A stretch of 64,000 bases of DNA. Source: Thunnus maccoyii. Its lineage: Eukaryota > Chordata > Actinopteri > Scombriformes > Scombridae. The stretch is from contig NC_056533.1 of assembly GCF_910596095.1 (NCBI RefSeq), positions 34,694,662 through 34,758,661 of the forward strand. The letters are read 5' to 3'. Shown here piece after piece: positions 34,401-46,480 of this stretch. The notes beneath the pieces were generated by a model. It ran no database searches. It was not told the origin of the DNA and worked only from the letters and a program-made list of their open reading frames with translations. Position numbers and translations under genes: made by a program. Each line of letters starts with the position of its first letter. Position 1 is the first letter of the stretch.

Positions 34401-37400
34401 AACAATGCAAATGCTACTACAAGTAAAAGTCCTGCATTATTTCACAAAGCAAAAATAAACATTTATTTTGGCAGTAAAATGTACTCAAGTGTCAAAAGAG
34501 TAACACTTTAATTTAAGTTATTTAGCAGTTATAAGCAGGATGCAAACATTTATTAAATGGTTTAAAACACATCCTGTAGTTGTAAGAAGATATGAACACT
34601 TAGTCTTTATAAATGTACAGAACAGTCGGCAGTTATAACTTCCACTATGAAGACACATTTTATATTATTACAATTATGTTTTTTATTATATTGTCATTCA
34701 TTTATATGTTTATACACCAGCCTCCACTTATAGATGCCTCCAAGAGGAGTTAAAGTTGTTGACAAATGCATTAATAAACACTTATATCTGATAACAACTA
34801 CATTTTGAAGGATTACATGTTATAGGATGAATTGTGATAACTTTAGTGATTCCTTGACTTTTCATCTAGCGCCATCTTCAGGTCGTACTTTGTAGTGCTA
34901 GTTAGCAAATGTAAGTATGCTAACACACTTAACTAGAGGGAGAACATGGTAAACATTATACCTGCTAAACATCAGCATGTTAGCATTGCCATTGTGAGCA
35001 TGTTAGCATGCTGATGTTAGCATTTAGCTAAATGTCTAAAAAGAAAGAGTCTTCAAATTGTGTCCTTGTGTCACTATCATTAAGCTAAAACAAGGCTATG
35101 GGATTTTTTTGAGCAAATTTACTAGTAACTACAGCTGTAAGATACATATAGTGGATAAAATGTGTATTTCTTACCGAAATGTAGCGGAGAAAAAGTAGAA
35201 AGTCTCAAAAATGGACATACTCAAGTCCTAGCTTCACATCTAATTGTTAGGATTCAGTGTTTTCTTTTTTGTTTTTGTGAGGACTGAAAATGTCTCTGAA
35301 ACACCATTAAAAACTTAAATTATAAGATCATAAACTACATACGTCCATTAAAACACCAAATAAAGAAAACTGTCTGTTAGGCAGGTTTCATTGCTGGTTT
35401 TGTTGGAGTGGTAAAATAATACAATAACTTCCATCATATCGATCTTTGTCATAACCTGATGTAGGCTCCTGAATATACAGTAAATATGCGATTCAGTGTC
35501 TTATCTCCATTCACCTGGCAGTTGAGGACCTTTTCTTGAGAAGTGACTTCACATACTCGGTGTAGTAGCTGCTGTCGAGGTCCTGTGAGCAAAAATACAG
35601 ACTTCATACAAGAATATCCATAATGATCAGTGTCTGTATGACAAAGTGGCTACAGGAGCTTAAATATAGAAGGTCACAAGATTAATTTCTTCAACTCTCT
35701 GAGTGCAAAATCTCATTAAATGTTGTATAATGTGGAATCATAACACACTAGTCTCAGAAAATGAAAACTGTGTGCTTTGAACTCTTCAGAAAAAGCATGA
35801 AAAAGCAAACCATCATTCTTTCTGGATGACCTTTAATGGTTAACTTTTTAAAAAGAATAAATAAAAATAAAAGAAAAAGCTGAAGTCCAATTAAAAGTTT
35901 GGAGATTAGTGACTGAAAGTGTTTGTTTATTCATTCACACCACAGAGGCTTCTCTATTAAATCATTTGCATAAACTGTAGACAGATTAAACCTGCTGTAG
36001 AAACAAAAAAACTGTTGTATTAGTATGTTTGGAGAGGAAAGAAATATCACCTCTCTCGTCATAATCTGTTGAAGGACGCCGAGTTAAACCCCAACTCTGT
36101 TCTACACAAGCTGCTTACTGTAATCATGGTTATGCTTTACATAGTTGAAATTCATGTTTTCCTACGTCAGCTGCACCAGAGACAGCCTGAGAATAGTTTT
36201 CATGTTGATATTTCAGGTCAATATTTCATTGAACAGAAAACTTTTTGAACCGCTGATCAGAGGACAAACAATATATTTGTATTTACTGACGTTTGATGTC
36301 TGTATTGTGACTTTTCTCACCTCGTCAGACTTCGGTCCTTTAATAAACAGCAAAGGAAACTGGACACAGAGATATGCGAGGCAGGCTAACTGAGGCAGAC
36401 TTGCAAGCAGAGCATAGAATTTATAGATCTGTGGAGAGAAAATGGAGACACAGCAATAAAAACAACATTCGAAAAACTCATCAGCAAGCTGCTCATCAGG
36501 GACCCGTCTCACAAAAGAGATTTGTGAGCGCTGCTTACATGCAGGTCGCAAATTGAGCCAGCGCTCCGTTCCACAAATTACTTTTACTCGTAAAACTGCA
36601 GATTTGTGAGTCCCACAGTCCTCTCGCATGATCCTGCACACGTCGTGGGTACGGTGTCTCTTTTTATTAGTTAAACATGTAAAAATTTACATGAGAGGAA
36701 ATTATCTCATGTCGCAAGTCGCAGCTTGGAAATTGCAAATTTGATGAAATGGGCCCCAGAAGTAACGTCTCGGTCACTCAGGGTAATCCACTGTCAACAG
36801 TTTTTATTATTTTGTACCAAAAAAAAATGAAAGCTGCACTGATGTTTTTTATATCAACAGTGGATCAAATGACTAAATGTAAAAGGACACTCTCACTGTA
36901 TTCTGCAGCTCTCAGCCCTACGAAGCATCTTTCAGCTCATTGTTTTGGTTTTAAAGCAGCTTTTTTTTTAATGAAAAAGCTCAAACTCACTGAACACAAC
37001 CTGCCCAGCACCAAACAGCAGACAAACAGACAAAGTTAATGAGTAGCTGGTGAAGAAAATTAAACATTTATCAGCTAAAGGGACAGATTTTTTTTCTCGG
37101 GAGTGGGCTGAGACCTAAAAAAAAACCTAAAAGATGAATGAATACTAGACTTATACTGTATATTAGTATATAAGGGCTATAAGTGCGTTCACACTGAGAA
37201 GTTGGGAAATACAGTGTACTGTGAGTACCCGGATGGTGCACTCAAAATGGTCAAAAAGTTGAGTGTGGAACTATGGACACTTCTCGCCCTCAATGGTCGC
37301 CATCTTGGCTACATAGTGGAAGGGGAGGGACCGCTTTTCAAACTGGAAATGGCGGCCGGGTACGTTGTAACTACGGTGAACATCGCTGCATAATACAAAT

Positions 37401-40400
37401 GTAAGTTATACATGTGTTTTTTAGCACTAAGCACCACTATACTGTTGTCGGATATAAGCCATCAGTATGTTTTTTGGGTTAATTTAGCAGTCTGTAATGA
37501 TTTGGTAGCACGAACGATAACGTGAATGCTAACGTTAGCTAATGCTAATTTGCGATCGTCATTTCCGGTAGGTGCACAACGGCTGTGTTTGATTTGAGAC
37601 AACACTACCCTGTCAAAATTTGCACACTACGCCAGTAATATATAGTGTACACAGTGTACTACATGAAAGTGTACTAACAGAAGTATGTGATTTGAGGTAG
37701 GCAAAAACACAACTACAAATGAATGTTAATGTTGCTCCGTGTGTAAATAAGCAATTGATAATGTTGCTAGCAACTTTAAAGGTGGTGGCTCTGCTGCCTC
37801 CAAGAAAATTGATTCATGCAACTTTGGATGGCAGAAGTTTCCAGATGTGTTGAAGATCGATGTGGAACAGTAAAATGTTGTCGGCGTCTCACCTCTGGCG
37901 TCTTTGGACAGTCAAACTTCTGCCACACCAGAACCCCGAAGTGACTGAAGGAGAGGAGCGTCCCGAACACGTAACCTGCTATGTGCTGCAGAGTGCAACA
38001 AACCAACAGAGGATAGTACAGGACTGGATAGTAGAAGATAGCGATTATCTTCATGTACTCTGAAAAAAAAAGGGATGAAAGAGAGGAATGTATTATTTCC
38101 TGAAGTGTAATATCCTAAAATACTAAATGTTAACTGAACTGTTGCAAGCTAGTTTCTGTAACACGATGTATTTTCTCATAGAAGGTGTTTTTTTTGTCAA
38201 ACTTTCCTTTATTTTATCTCCCTTAAATCACTTAATTGCATTTTTAGTTCACAAACTCAGGGGACAAAAATACAATGAATTTTAAATTAAAGCCACTATG
38301 TGTACAGTTTTTATGTTATTATATTGATGTGCCACAGTGTCTTTTTTGCAACCCTGTCTCCTAAAAATTACATTTATATATTATTAAATTGTTTTCCCAG
38401 TTATATTGTGTTGAACACCACATTTATGGTAGTTTCTCTTAAATGCTAATAAACATGTTGTGCTTTAAGTCATTGCAGACTTTTTTTCTGTATTAAATCA
38501 AGACCATCTATCCTTAATCTTAAACAAGTGCTGCCGGTGCCTAAACATAACCATAAAAAGTTTAATATTACTGTAGTATATTTATACTGCAAGATCAGCT
38601 ACTGGTGGAGAAGAACCACATTTCACTCATATATTCGGTATCAGCATTTTTGCAACTTGCCAAAGATGTTAATTAACAACATTTTACAGTATGTTGAGAG
38701 AAAATTTAATTCAGCTAGCATTACATTTCCTGCAAAACGTATTTGCTGTTGCAATTTAGTCGTGTAGGAATGTAATTTCTTGGAGACATGGTTGCTTTTT
38801 TGATATTACAGCTGAGGACACCAATCAAATATGTTCAAAATCAATACGTAATGGTTTTCAATCATTATTGTACGGTTTGTATTTTTATTATATTGCTGTA
38901 TTACACTGCATTAGTCTGTGATTAATCAAATTTAATATTTTACTGTCTAGAGTTACTGATTTCATTTAAATTTATCTTATAAGAAGTTTTACGTATGTAA
39001 TACAATTTTAAAGGAATTGTGTTCCCTTAATTTTAATTTAAAAATCAAATCATTCTGAGTGATTGTATATTCCTACATTGTACAAAATTTGACTCTTTAT
39101 TTATGATAATTTAAAAGATCTAATGTTTGAGTGAATATATGCTCACATCAGAACCAATAGTTTAATCAAACCTTCAATCAGTTTCATCAGAAAATCGACC
39201 TAAACATCATGCATCATTTTCTTATGACAAAAATGACAAATCTCCACCTTTGATTTCTGCCGGAGTCTCTTTGGAGAACGGCAGCGGGTCCGGGGCGATC
39301 ACCAGCATCGCCAGCTTGCTGAACATCAGTCCAAAAACAGCCATGACCAGACCTTTTTTCTGTGTCTGATCCAGGAAGTTTGCTGGACTGTGGGATCAGA
39401 CAGGAACATTTATGCAACAGGAAACAAACCTGAAGTCTGAAGTCCTGCTTAACTCTACGATTAGGCGCCTAAACTCACCTAAAGATGCTGGAGGATCCTC
39501 GTGTGAATCCTTGGCAGAGTTTGTTTTTCCTGGTTAGAACTGCCAGGATTAACATGACCACCAGCTAGAGGGAAAGATCACAATCGTCAGGACTTCTGTT
39601 ACACCTCAGACCTCACAGCACTTCATTTTACACTGATAAGATAAATATACACTATATGGATAACAAATATTCCACCTTTGTGTCAACAGTTTGGGGAACG
39701 TCCTGTTTTAACATGATGCCTACTTTTGGGTAGACTTCTGTGTGTCCCTATAGGCCTTACAATAGAGACCCACTGAACAAGGGCAAGGCGAGGAGTTTCC
39801 ATGGGAAGTGAGATTTGCAAGGCATTGTGGGATTCCAGGTGACACTGGATTGTCCAGCAACATCAAAAACTTAATTTGCATAAAGTTGAAACATTTTAAC
39901 TTCATGAAAATGAGGGTATTTGCCGGGAAACTCTGTAGTGATTTGTGTCGTAGAAGTGGGACAGAAAGTTTATTCTTTACTTGCTGTTGATAAATGTCTT
40001 TGGAGGAGACGATCGCTGCTACGGCCTTTCGAAGTGCTGCACAAAGTCACATAAATTGCTGGAAAATGTCACAGTTTAGTTTTTACACAAGTTTTGCAAA
40101 CATGATAGCTACTCACTAGCTCGACAAAAAGCGGCAGCAGCAATGATGTATGATTTGTTCACTTCCAAAAGAGTCTGGTCTTCATCATACCTACCGACTC
40201 ACTGACTGACATATACAGCCAAAACAAACCACAAACCACAAGTCAAAGCGTTCAGAGTGTCAGTAGATGGGGTTCGACCTTCCAGCTGCCAGCAGCAACA
40301 TACAGAAAGTCAAAGTGATCTTAACAAGACAAAGTGGATCACTTTCAAATTTCAAGAATTTCAAATGGGAGTCAATGACAGTTGAATGGTATATAGTGTG

Positions 40401-43321
40401 TTTAAGCAGCACATTTCTGCACGTAGGGTAAAGGTTATAACAATATATCACAATACATATACATACCTACATGAAATGGATTGAATTTCCTCCTTTTTGT
40501 GTTCACACACATTAAACTTCAAGGATATTACATTCATAGTGTAAACTGTAGGAGGTCTTAACTGCAGCCTGAAAATGTTCACATGTTCAGACATTTGTTG
40601 TTTTTTTGTCAGTTTGTTTCTGTTTATTGTCTTTTAAGTTAAAATATTTGAGGGAATTTGTACATTTAATGCTTAAGAAAAAAGCAAATAAGGATGTTTT
40701 GTGAGTTCTGTGGTTTAAATTGTTTGATAACTTGACCTCATTTGGTGTTGCTATTTTTTATCTGGCGTTAAAACTTCCCATATATGTCAATCTCCTATAT
40801 ACTATACTCTCCTTTACCTCCTTATATCACAAAAGACTGAACCCCGCCAGCGAAATGGACACACAAAGAAGCTCAGAACTGTTTATTGATTTTTAGATTT
40901 TATCCTCAGTAATCTCATGTAATTCTTGTTCATTCTATCGTGGTATTTATGATAGAGAGCTGTATGATCTGTAGTAATGCTTAATTATTTGGTACTGTAC
41001 AGCAAATTTCCCTCTGGGACAATAAAGTCTTATCTTATTCTTTCTGGTCAAAGCTACAGTTGATTTAATTTATTTTCAGTTAATGCTATTTGTAGTGCGT
41101 GCCAGCTATAGCTCATTAAAACTATCCAACTTCATGAAAGAACAAAACAAAGCAGCTTTGTAGATGCAAAGCTTTGAGTGCCTCGTATAAAAAGCCCAAT
41201 TTGGCAAAGAACATGGTTCAGACTACAGAGTCTTGTTATCTGTGACTTGCTGCAGTGATTCAGTCACTGACCCGGCTGTCACGGTTTATTACACATCATT
41301 TAAAATTGGTCCGTGTCCGTTCTGTGAGTGGTCGAGGTAAAGTGGCCTTCACTTGAAAATGAGTGAGGACAAAATGATGGAAGATATCATTAAACTTTAA
41401 GTTTGCATCAAGCAAAGACATCTGAAAAACTTCAGCAGGAGAAGGAGATCTACACTTATTCCACTCATGCCTTACGTACTGTAGGAAGAGGACGATGTAG
41501 TGAAAATACTTTTGATTTTCTAGTGCACTGTTTGTGGTATACTTATAGAGTTGCAAAGTGTTTTTCAACATTCTGTATTTCCATTTCATGTATTTCTTTA
41601 AACAATATCCTTAATAGAAACTCAGGACTCTCTTGGATAACGTAACGATCCTATAGGTTTGTATTATGACCATCAGTTTCAATTATTGCAGCTTCGTTTC
41701 TGAGAAATCACATTTTGTCCATGATTTTGGCAGACAGCTAAGAATACCACAATACCCATGAGTCTCAGCTGCCGTCGCTATGGAGAAGAAGCCATAGGCG
41801 TGAATAATTTGTTCCTGAAGTTGTAAACAATAACTGTAGTTGCTGAATTCACTCAAAAGTGGTCCAGAAACTAAAAGAAAACTGATTCAAATCTTTAGTT
41901 TCTGCCCACCGTTAGTGTCGCAACTGACCAAATTTGAAGCTTGGTGATCGGCTGTTTCTTGCTGAAATGCACCTTGGGAGTCGTAGTTAACTTCTACCCT
42001 GAAATTTTGATGTACAGTCTTTTACCTTCGACTGAATACTAAAGAACAAGATATTTTCTAACACAGTTGTTCATCTTTTGTACTGACGATTTAACCAGAG
42101 GAGTTTCATACCAATCCAAACCATGGAAGAGTTCAAACTGTGAGTAACTTAATGTTGTCTTTGGGAAAAATTATCAGTATTTTGAATTGCGGAAACGGGG
42201 ACGCCCAAAATATCTCCTCCAGCAGTGGTTAGTTCAGTTCTGTTGTTAGCAGTAGTTATACTTTAACTGACGTTGTTATGGTGTGATCGGACCAAACGTC
42301 GTGCAATTACATTACAAGTCAATGCAAAGATGCAAGAAGTAGTAAATTAGCTTTACGTTTTCTGACTTTCTACAAATCTTTGCTTTTTTCTTGTAAAATA
42401 CCAGATATATCAGACCTTTAAGTGCTATTTTAATGAAGTTATGTGAGATGAGAGCGCCACCTTTTGGTTGAACTGCAAACAGCTCGTAGATATTGCATTG
42501 AACGGGCATTGCTTGGCTTTAAAGGGTCAGAAGCTTTAGGAGATTTAATCTACCCCAATACTTAATAAGATGTATGATTATATTTTTTTTAAATGTGTGT
42601 ACTTACAGATATTGACAGTATGCATATGTTGAAGAGCTGGTCGTCCGCTGTGGGGTCACACGGCAAAATAACTCTGTGGCAAAAAATGCAATTACATTGG
42701 AATAAGCAAAACTGAATTCAGAATAACAGACAGATAAATGTGCACACAAATCAGTTAAAATATCAGAATCCAGGAACAGCTACTGCAAACATTTATCCAC
42801 AGTTTCCTGATTTGCACTGATCGATTGATATTGGAGAAGGAAATAATATGATTTGATAAGTATTTTATCGGATGAATCCTGGTTTCAGGGTTTAAGAAGA
42901 CATCCAATTAAATTTTATACATCAATCAAGCAAGTACAAGAACTGGTTTTATCTTTGAAACTGTGCAAATAAACCACAATAACAAGTCAAATGTCCATTA
43001 ATCAGCAATTAGCTAATTAATAGCCAGGCTGCACTTTTACATAGAATCAATACACAAAGAAGTCATCAAAATAGGGATGGAAATCATTCAAAACTGCACC
43101 ATAACAGATTATTAACAAATGTATTAAAGGAGTATTGATCATAACAGGCTAACTGATAGTTGCACCTCTGTAATTTAATCAGATTTAAACTTGAATTAAT
43201 CTTCAGATTGGTTTTATACTCACTCTTTGGGAGCTAGTGTAGGGTCTGCATTGTTGGAGTACCAGTCTGAATAATCATAGGAATATTCAAAAGGCTCAAA
43301 CTCGACCTTGCTTTGATTCAT
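28491..43321 (-). CDS. stra6: STRA6, retinol-binding protein receptor and retinol transporter
   Basis: Cell-surface receptor that binds plasma RBP and moves retinol into cells. Seventeen coding exons: 43321-43224, 42673-42607, 39564-39479, 39387-39248, 38059-37893, 36428-36321, 35582-35515, 34255-34176, 33978-33917, 33783-33621, 33529-33454, 32826-32693, 31731-31614, 31509-31408, 30999-30836, 30564-30466, 28738-28491. All have GT-AG borders. Lengths total 1980 nt, giving 659 aa plus TAA, close to the 667 aa of human. Recognisable blocks: [108 protein letters not shown], and the C-terminal [14 protein letters not shown]. Many hydrophobic helices, as expected for a nine-helix protein. The tail is Lys/Ser rich. 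The start [20 protein letters not shown] resembles the acidic Tyr-rich N-terminus of the family. A pyrimidine-rich acceptor just before it (AAACAG|GCGCAATG) suggests an upstream non-coding exon. Introns carry several repeats. Confidence 0.96.
28880..29142. repeat. Interspersed repeat, family D (copy in stra6 intron 16)
   Basis: Contains ATAATCAATTAATCAAGAAA and GTTAGTTGCAGCCCTA, with CTGACATCTTATAGATAGAAC. The same word order is found at 31075-31300 and, shorter, at 60900-60985. A widespread fish repeat; non-coding. Confidence 0.6.
29276..29745. repeat. GCTAACATG-type fish repeat (stra6 intron 16)
   Basis: GAAATTTCATGAAATTTTGT, GACTTTTCATCTTGCACCA, then repeated GCTAACAT/ATGCTAACTG words. 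Related copies lie at 34790-35060 and 53640-53800. Non-coding interspersed repeat with an internal short-period repetition. Confidence 0.6.
30572..30584 (+). promoter_or_regulatory. DR1 nuclear-receptor element in stra6 intron 15
   Basis: GGGTCA-A-AGGTCA, two half-sites in direct repeat with one base between, 8 bp from the acceptor of exon 16 (exon starts at 30564 on the - strand). DR1 sites bind RXR heterodimers, PPAR, HNF4 or COUP-TF. On the - strand the same bases form the pyrimidine tract of the acceptor, so it may be coincidental. Confidence 0.4.
31075..31300. repeat. Interspersed repeat, family D (stra6 intron 14)
   Basis: GTAATCGATTAATTAATTAA, then TTCTGTGACAGTAAACTAAA, and CTGACATTTTATAGACCAAA followed by CAACTAATCGATTAT. 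Matches 28880-29142. Non-coding. Confidence 0.6.
33877..33889 (+). promoter_or_regulatory. Perfect DR1 nuclear-receptor element in stra6 intron 9
   Basis: AGGTCA-A-AGGTCA with both half-sites perfect, inside the short intron between exons 9 and 10 (33784-33916). A perfect DR1 is not expected by chance in a window this size. It can bind RXR with RAR or PPAR, HNF4 or COUP-TF. Function is inferred from the motif and from stra6 being a retinoic-acid-induced gene. Confidence 0.5.
34790..35060. repeat. GCTAACATG-type fish repeat (stra6 intron 7)
   Basis: GACTTTTCATCTAGCGCCAT, then CATGTTAGCATTGCCATTG and GCATGTTAGCATGCTGATG. Same family as 29276-29745. Confidence 0.6.
36499..36757. mobile_element. 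Small MITE in stra6 intron 5
   Basis: Left end GGGACCCGTCTCACAAA, right end (reverse complement) GGGGCCCATTTCATCAAA: imperfect inverted repeats of the GGGCCCATTTCAC type common in fish MITEs. Interior words such as GATTTGTGAG and TTTGTGAGTC repeat. Non-coding. No convincing target duplication, so exact ends are uncertain. Confidence 0.45.
36980..37800. repeat. Interspersed repeat, family A, split by an insertion (stra6 intron 5)
   Basis: The outer parts (36980-37150 and 37705-37760) align with the single block at 4050-4400. The middle, about 37155-37700, is extra and begins near GTGCGTTCACACTGAGAAG and ends near GTATGTGATTTGAGGTAGGC. The middle is therefore a younger nested insertion, probably a non-autonomous DNA element. 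It carries an open frame of 63 codons that resembles nothing known. Confidence 0.5.
40930..41045 (+). mobile_element. 3' tail of a non-LTR retrotransposon (stra6 intron 2)
   Basis: AGCAAATTTCCCTCTGGGAC, then AATAAAGTCTTATCTTATTC at 41000-41040, is the typical 3' end of fish Rex1/Babar-like LINEs, where the last few bases are repeated. No coding part is nearby, so it is a severely truncated insertion. The family name is a tentative recognition. Confidence 0.45.
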
Positions 43322-43528
43322 TGCGCCTGTTTAGTCAAGACGAACAGGTGAAGAAATAAAGATCCAGAGGACTCCGGATCCAGATCCTCCTCCTCCGGTC
43401 AGGTAACCTCGCTCAGGGATCTGCTGGTGCTGTAACGCGTCGGGACAGTTTGGCCCAAAAAACCCCTGACGCATTCCAGTCCGACTAAGAACCAAACACA
43501 GCAGATTAACAGCTGCACAGAGGGGAGC

Positions 43529-43553
43529 GAGAGAGAGAGAGAGAGAGAGAGAA
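43529..43553. repeat. (GA)n microsatellite upstream of stra6
   Basis: About twelve GA dinucleotides, 210 bp upstream of the stra6 start codon; reads as a CT tract on the gene strand. Confidence 0.85.
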
Positions 43554-43597
43554 ACGTTCAACAATACAGTGAATAAGAGAAGAAGTGGAGAGGAAAC

Positions 43598-43613
43598 TGA
43601 CCTAAAGTGACCT
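43598..43613 (-). promoter_or_regulatory. Perfect DR4 nuclear-receptor element upstream of stra6
   Basis: On the - strand AGGTCA-CTTT-AGGTCA: two perfect half-sites separated by four bases, 277 bp upstream of the stra6 ATG and in the same orientation as the gene. DR4 is the classical site for thyroid hormone receptor or LXR with RXR; classical RAR elements are DR5 or DR2. Motif is seen directly; role and factor are inferred. Confidence 0.55.
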
Positions 43614-43699
43614 CTGGTGCTCATGGAAGAACTGTTTGTCCTTGATGATGATTTGGTTTTCTGGTAAATTAACAATAAACCTAAATATTCTCACTTAAT

Positions 43700-45920
43700 C
43701 AATATTCAAATATCTCTTATTAGAAACATGTATTGTCAAGTCATATATTGTTGGTCAATATTGTGAGTTTTCCTGATTCTCTTATTATATTAAATCAGCA
43801 CCATTTGAGGGTTTAATTAATCAGATAAGTGTAATTTTTCATGTAACAATGTATTGTATGTTTGTTGTTTTTTGCACATTGGTATCAAATTATTAATATT
43901 ATAATGGTTATTGATATTTTTATATTTCCTTACTGTCGTCTGTGTGTATAAGTGTGTGACTGTGAACAGTTGGATGTTTTTTGGAGGTGCTGATATTCAA
44001 ACCGTTATTGATAACTGAACCCATACAGTGAATGATATCATCTATTTTACAAAGTGCTGTTTTCATCTGTGTAGATTTTAATAGATATTTGAATAGTTTG
44101 ACTTGTTTCATGTTTGTCCAAAGCTAATTTTGTGGTCAATTCTTTAAAGAAAGTGTTTCTTGTGCAACTGTGTCAATCAGAATTTAATCTTTTCTTACTG
44201 ACGATTAGCCCTCATGTGCATTTTCCCTTTGTCTTTAAGACGTTGCTGATGAAGTGAGATACCATCTTTCCCAAACGAAAATTAGATTGCAAGATTGTCT
44301 TTGTATCTACTATTATGTAGCCTGAAGTAGGGGTGTTTTAAATCTCATAAAGCATTTTAGTGATGCTTCCTGCCTCCTGATTTGTTTCTCTTTGTTTTTA
44401 TTCTTTCAGTAATTTTTGCTTGTTTTTGAGTGAAGTGTGTATAACACGCTGTTATCATTGTGTGCTTGCATTTGCACTTTTTCTTCTATATTATAATGTC
44501 TTGTGTTTGGTGCACTCACGTTGAAATAAAAGCACTCTGTGATTTCTCGTTGAGATTAGGTAATGTTATTTTTGCGCTGCAACGTGGCTTTAACCTGTTT
44601 GCCTCCCGCTGCCTGTTACTTATGAGACTAATCTTATAATAAGATGAAAATCTCTCTTTTAAACAGGGGCAACCTTTGTGTGAAAAGAGCTTAGGAAAGG
44701 CCAAAATGAGAATGTTGATCGTTTGACACGTGAGGTAAGACCTCAGTGTAGTGTAGTGTTTTATTTTACACTATGAAAAGAAGAAAGGAAGGTAAGAACA
44801 GATTCATTAGAGCACAGACCTTCAAATTTACCAAATTGTAGCATAAAGATGGATTCAGTGATCCAGTTAGATCTTCTGCTGTCCCTTTTTGTGCATCATA
44901 AATAATTTTTAAAGCCACGTTTTAAGCCACTGGACTCATAACTTACGGCTAAAAGTGACAAACTTTGCTGTGAAATCAGATGAAAGTTTCTTAATCTGGA
45001 TCTGTGAGCTCACTCATATGACAGAGGCCGCAGAGGGCCAGCTGATCTGATCCCAGGATTTTCTGACCGTGTGGGCGTTGCACGGGACCCACAACACTCA
45101 GCTGCTGGTATTTCACCATTAAGAAAACACAGCTGATGAAGGAACAAACATTCTGGATGCTTCTCTTGACTTCTTTCACTGTCAAATTACACGACACAAC
45201 CTACAATATCAAATGTCTGGAAGCGCTGGAGGCAAAACTGTGAATTTCCTCTTCTTGCTGTACTTACTTGCTGGCACTCATTTTACATTTTCTGTTGCAG
45301 CACTGGATTACGGAGCTAAAAGAAGTGTTTGATGAGTCGACCAGGTGTCCAGTTCTGGTCCTCTGATGTTTTTCATGTGTTTGAATCAGAAGGTAAAGTA
45401 ATACTGAGTGACATCGCTTATCTAACTGACATTTAGGATGAGTTACACCAAAGCAGCTCAACTACAACCATCTGCTTCCACATCTCATTTCAACGTGGGG
45501 GAACAGTTTATTTCAATCACACTGTCACTATACAGGTGCAGGCTTAAAGATATAAGGTACAGAGCCTAAAAGTCGAACTGCATACTTCCTGATTATAGCT
45601 TCTGTGTGCAACTTCAAACTGTCAAATTAACGGTAATATTTGGTGCATTTGATCACCATAAACAAATAAGATGTTGTCTTTGGATTGTCAAATAAACAAT
45701 CAAAAGTATACATTTACAACTTTGTCAGCAGAAGGTTTAGTTTTATTTGGTCTGGAAGAACAGCATCTACTTCCTGTTTTGTGATTTCAACTCAGTCGAA
45801 CACAAAGACGAGGCAGCTAGTCATGCTAACAGTGATGTTTTGTTTTTTTTTAACTTGCAGTGTTTATTTTCTTGCAGCAGCACACAACTGCCACCCTTAA
45901 ATATGCCTTTACATTTCTTA
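43700..45920. other. Gene-free spacer upstream of stra6
   Basis: AT-rich DNA without recognisable genes, transposon ends or RNA genes. Short open frames on both strands lack protein-like composition. Upstream non-coding exons of stra6 may lie here but cannot be located by eye. Confidence 0.5.
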
Positions 45921-45924
45921 TATA

Positions 45925-46480
45925 ATGAGAAAATATAAAATTTTAACCAGAAAATGTTCTCATTATAATGAGAGAGTATCTTGTTATAATAAGTAAAGGA
46001 ACTTTAAACCTTAAACTAGAAAAAACTTAAGGTTTTTCATTTTATTTCTAAATATATTTCTGATTAAAATGATGAAGTTTTCTCATAAAAGTAGGTGCTA
46101 CTACTGTGACAAACACATCCCATGGCCTTGGTTTTGTCTCCAGTAGACATGCAGAGTCCACATGCTGATAAAAACCCCGTCATGGTCGGTTAGTAAGAGC
46201 AGAATTTCATTATGTCTGAAACGAAAGTAAGATTTGATCCTTTCATTCAAACGTTCTCACATCCATTTCACACTGCAGTTTTTATAAGAAACAGATAAAT
46301 ATTTAAAACACCTTTCTAGTAATAACGAGTATTTATTTTCATTATGATGAGAAAATGTGCTAATTTCAGCAAAAATAAGCATCTTGTTATAACAAGTTGC
46401 TTTTCTTGTTATAATCAGAAAAAGGAACTTGTTGAGCAATTTTTTTTTGTAATGGTGGCGGCATTATGATGTACACCGTC
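45925..46480. repeat. Repeat with recurring TTATAATGAGA/TTGTTATAACAAG words
   Basis: TTCTCATTATAATGAGAGAG, CTTGTTATAATAAGT, TTCATTATGATGAGAAAATG, CTTGTTATAACAAGT and CTTGTTATAATCAG occur in one block and are mostly palindromic. It ends in a T-run and GTAATGGTGGCGGCATTATG. This looks like a fish foldback repeat. Non-coding. Confidence 0.5.

Noticed and set aside
36213..36641. A 142-codon open frame on the - strand
   Set aside because: Its middle is stra6 exon 6 (36428-36321). The upstream part is the MITE at 36499-36757 and the downstream part is intron, so it is not a gene.
43331..43675. A 114-codon open frame just upstream of stra6
   Set aside because: Out of frame with stra6, low-complexity Leu/Ser from the GA tract, and probably crosses a splice acceptor.
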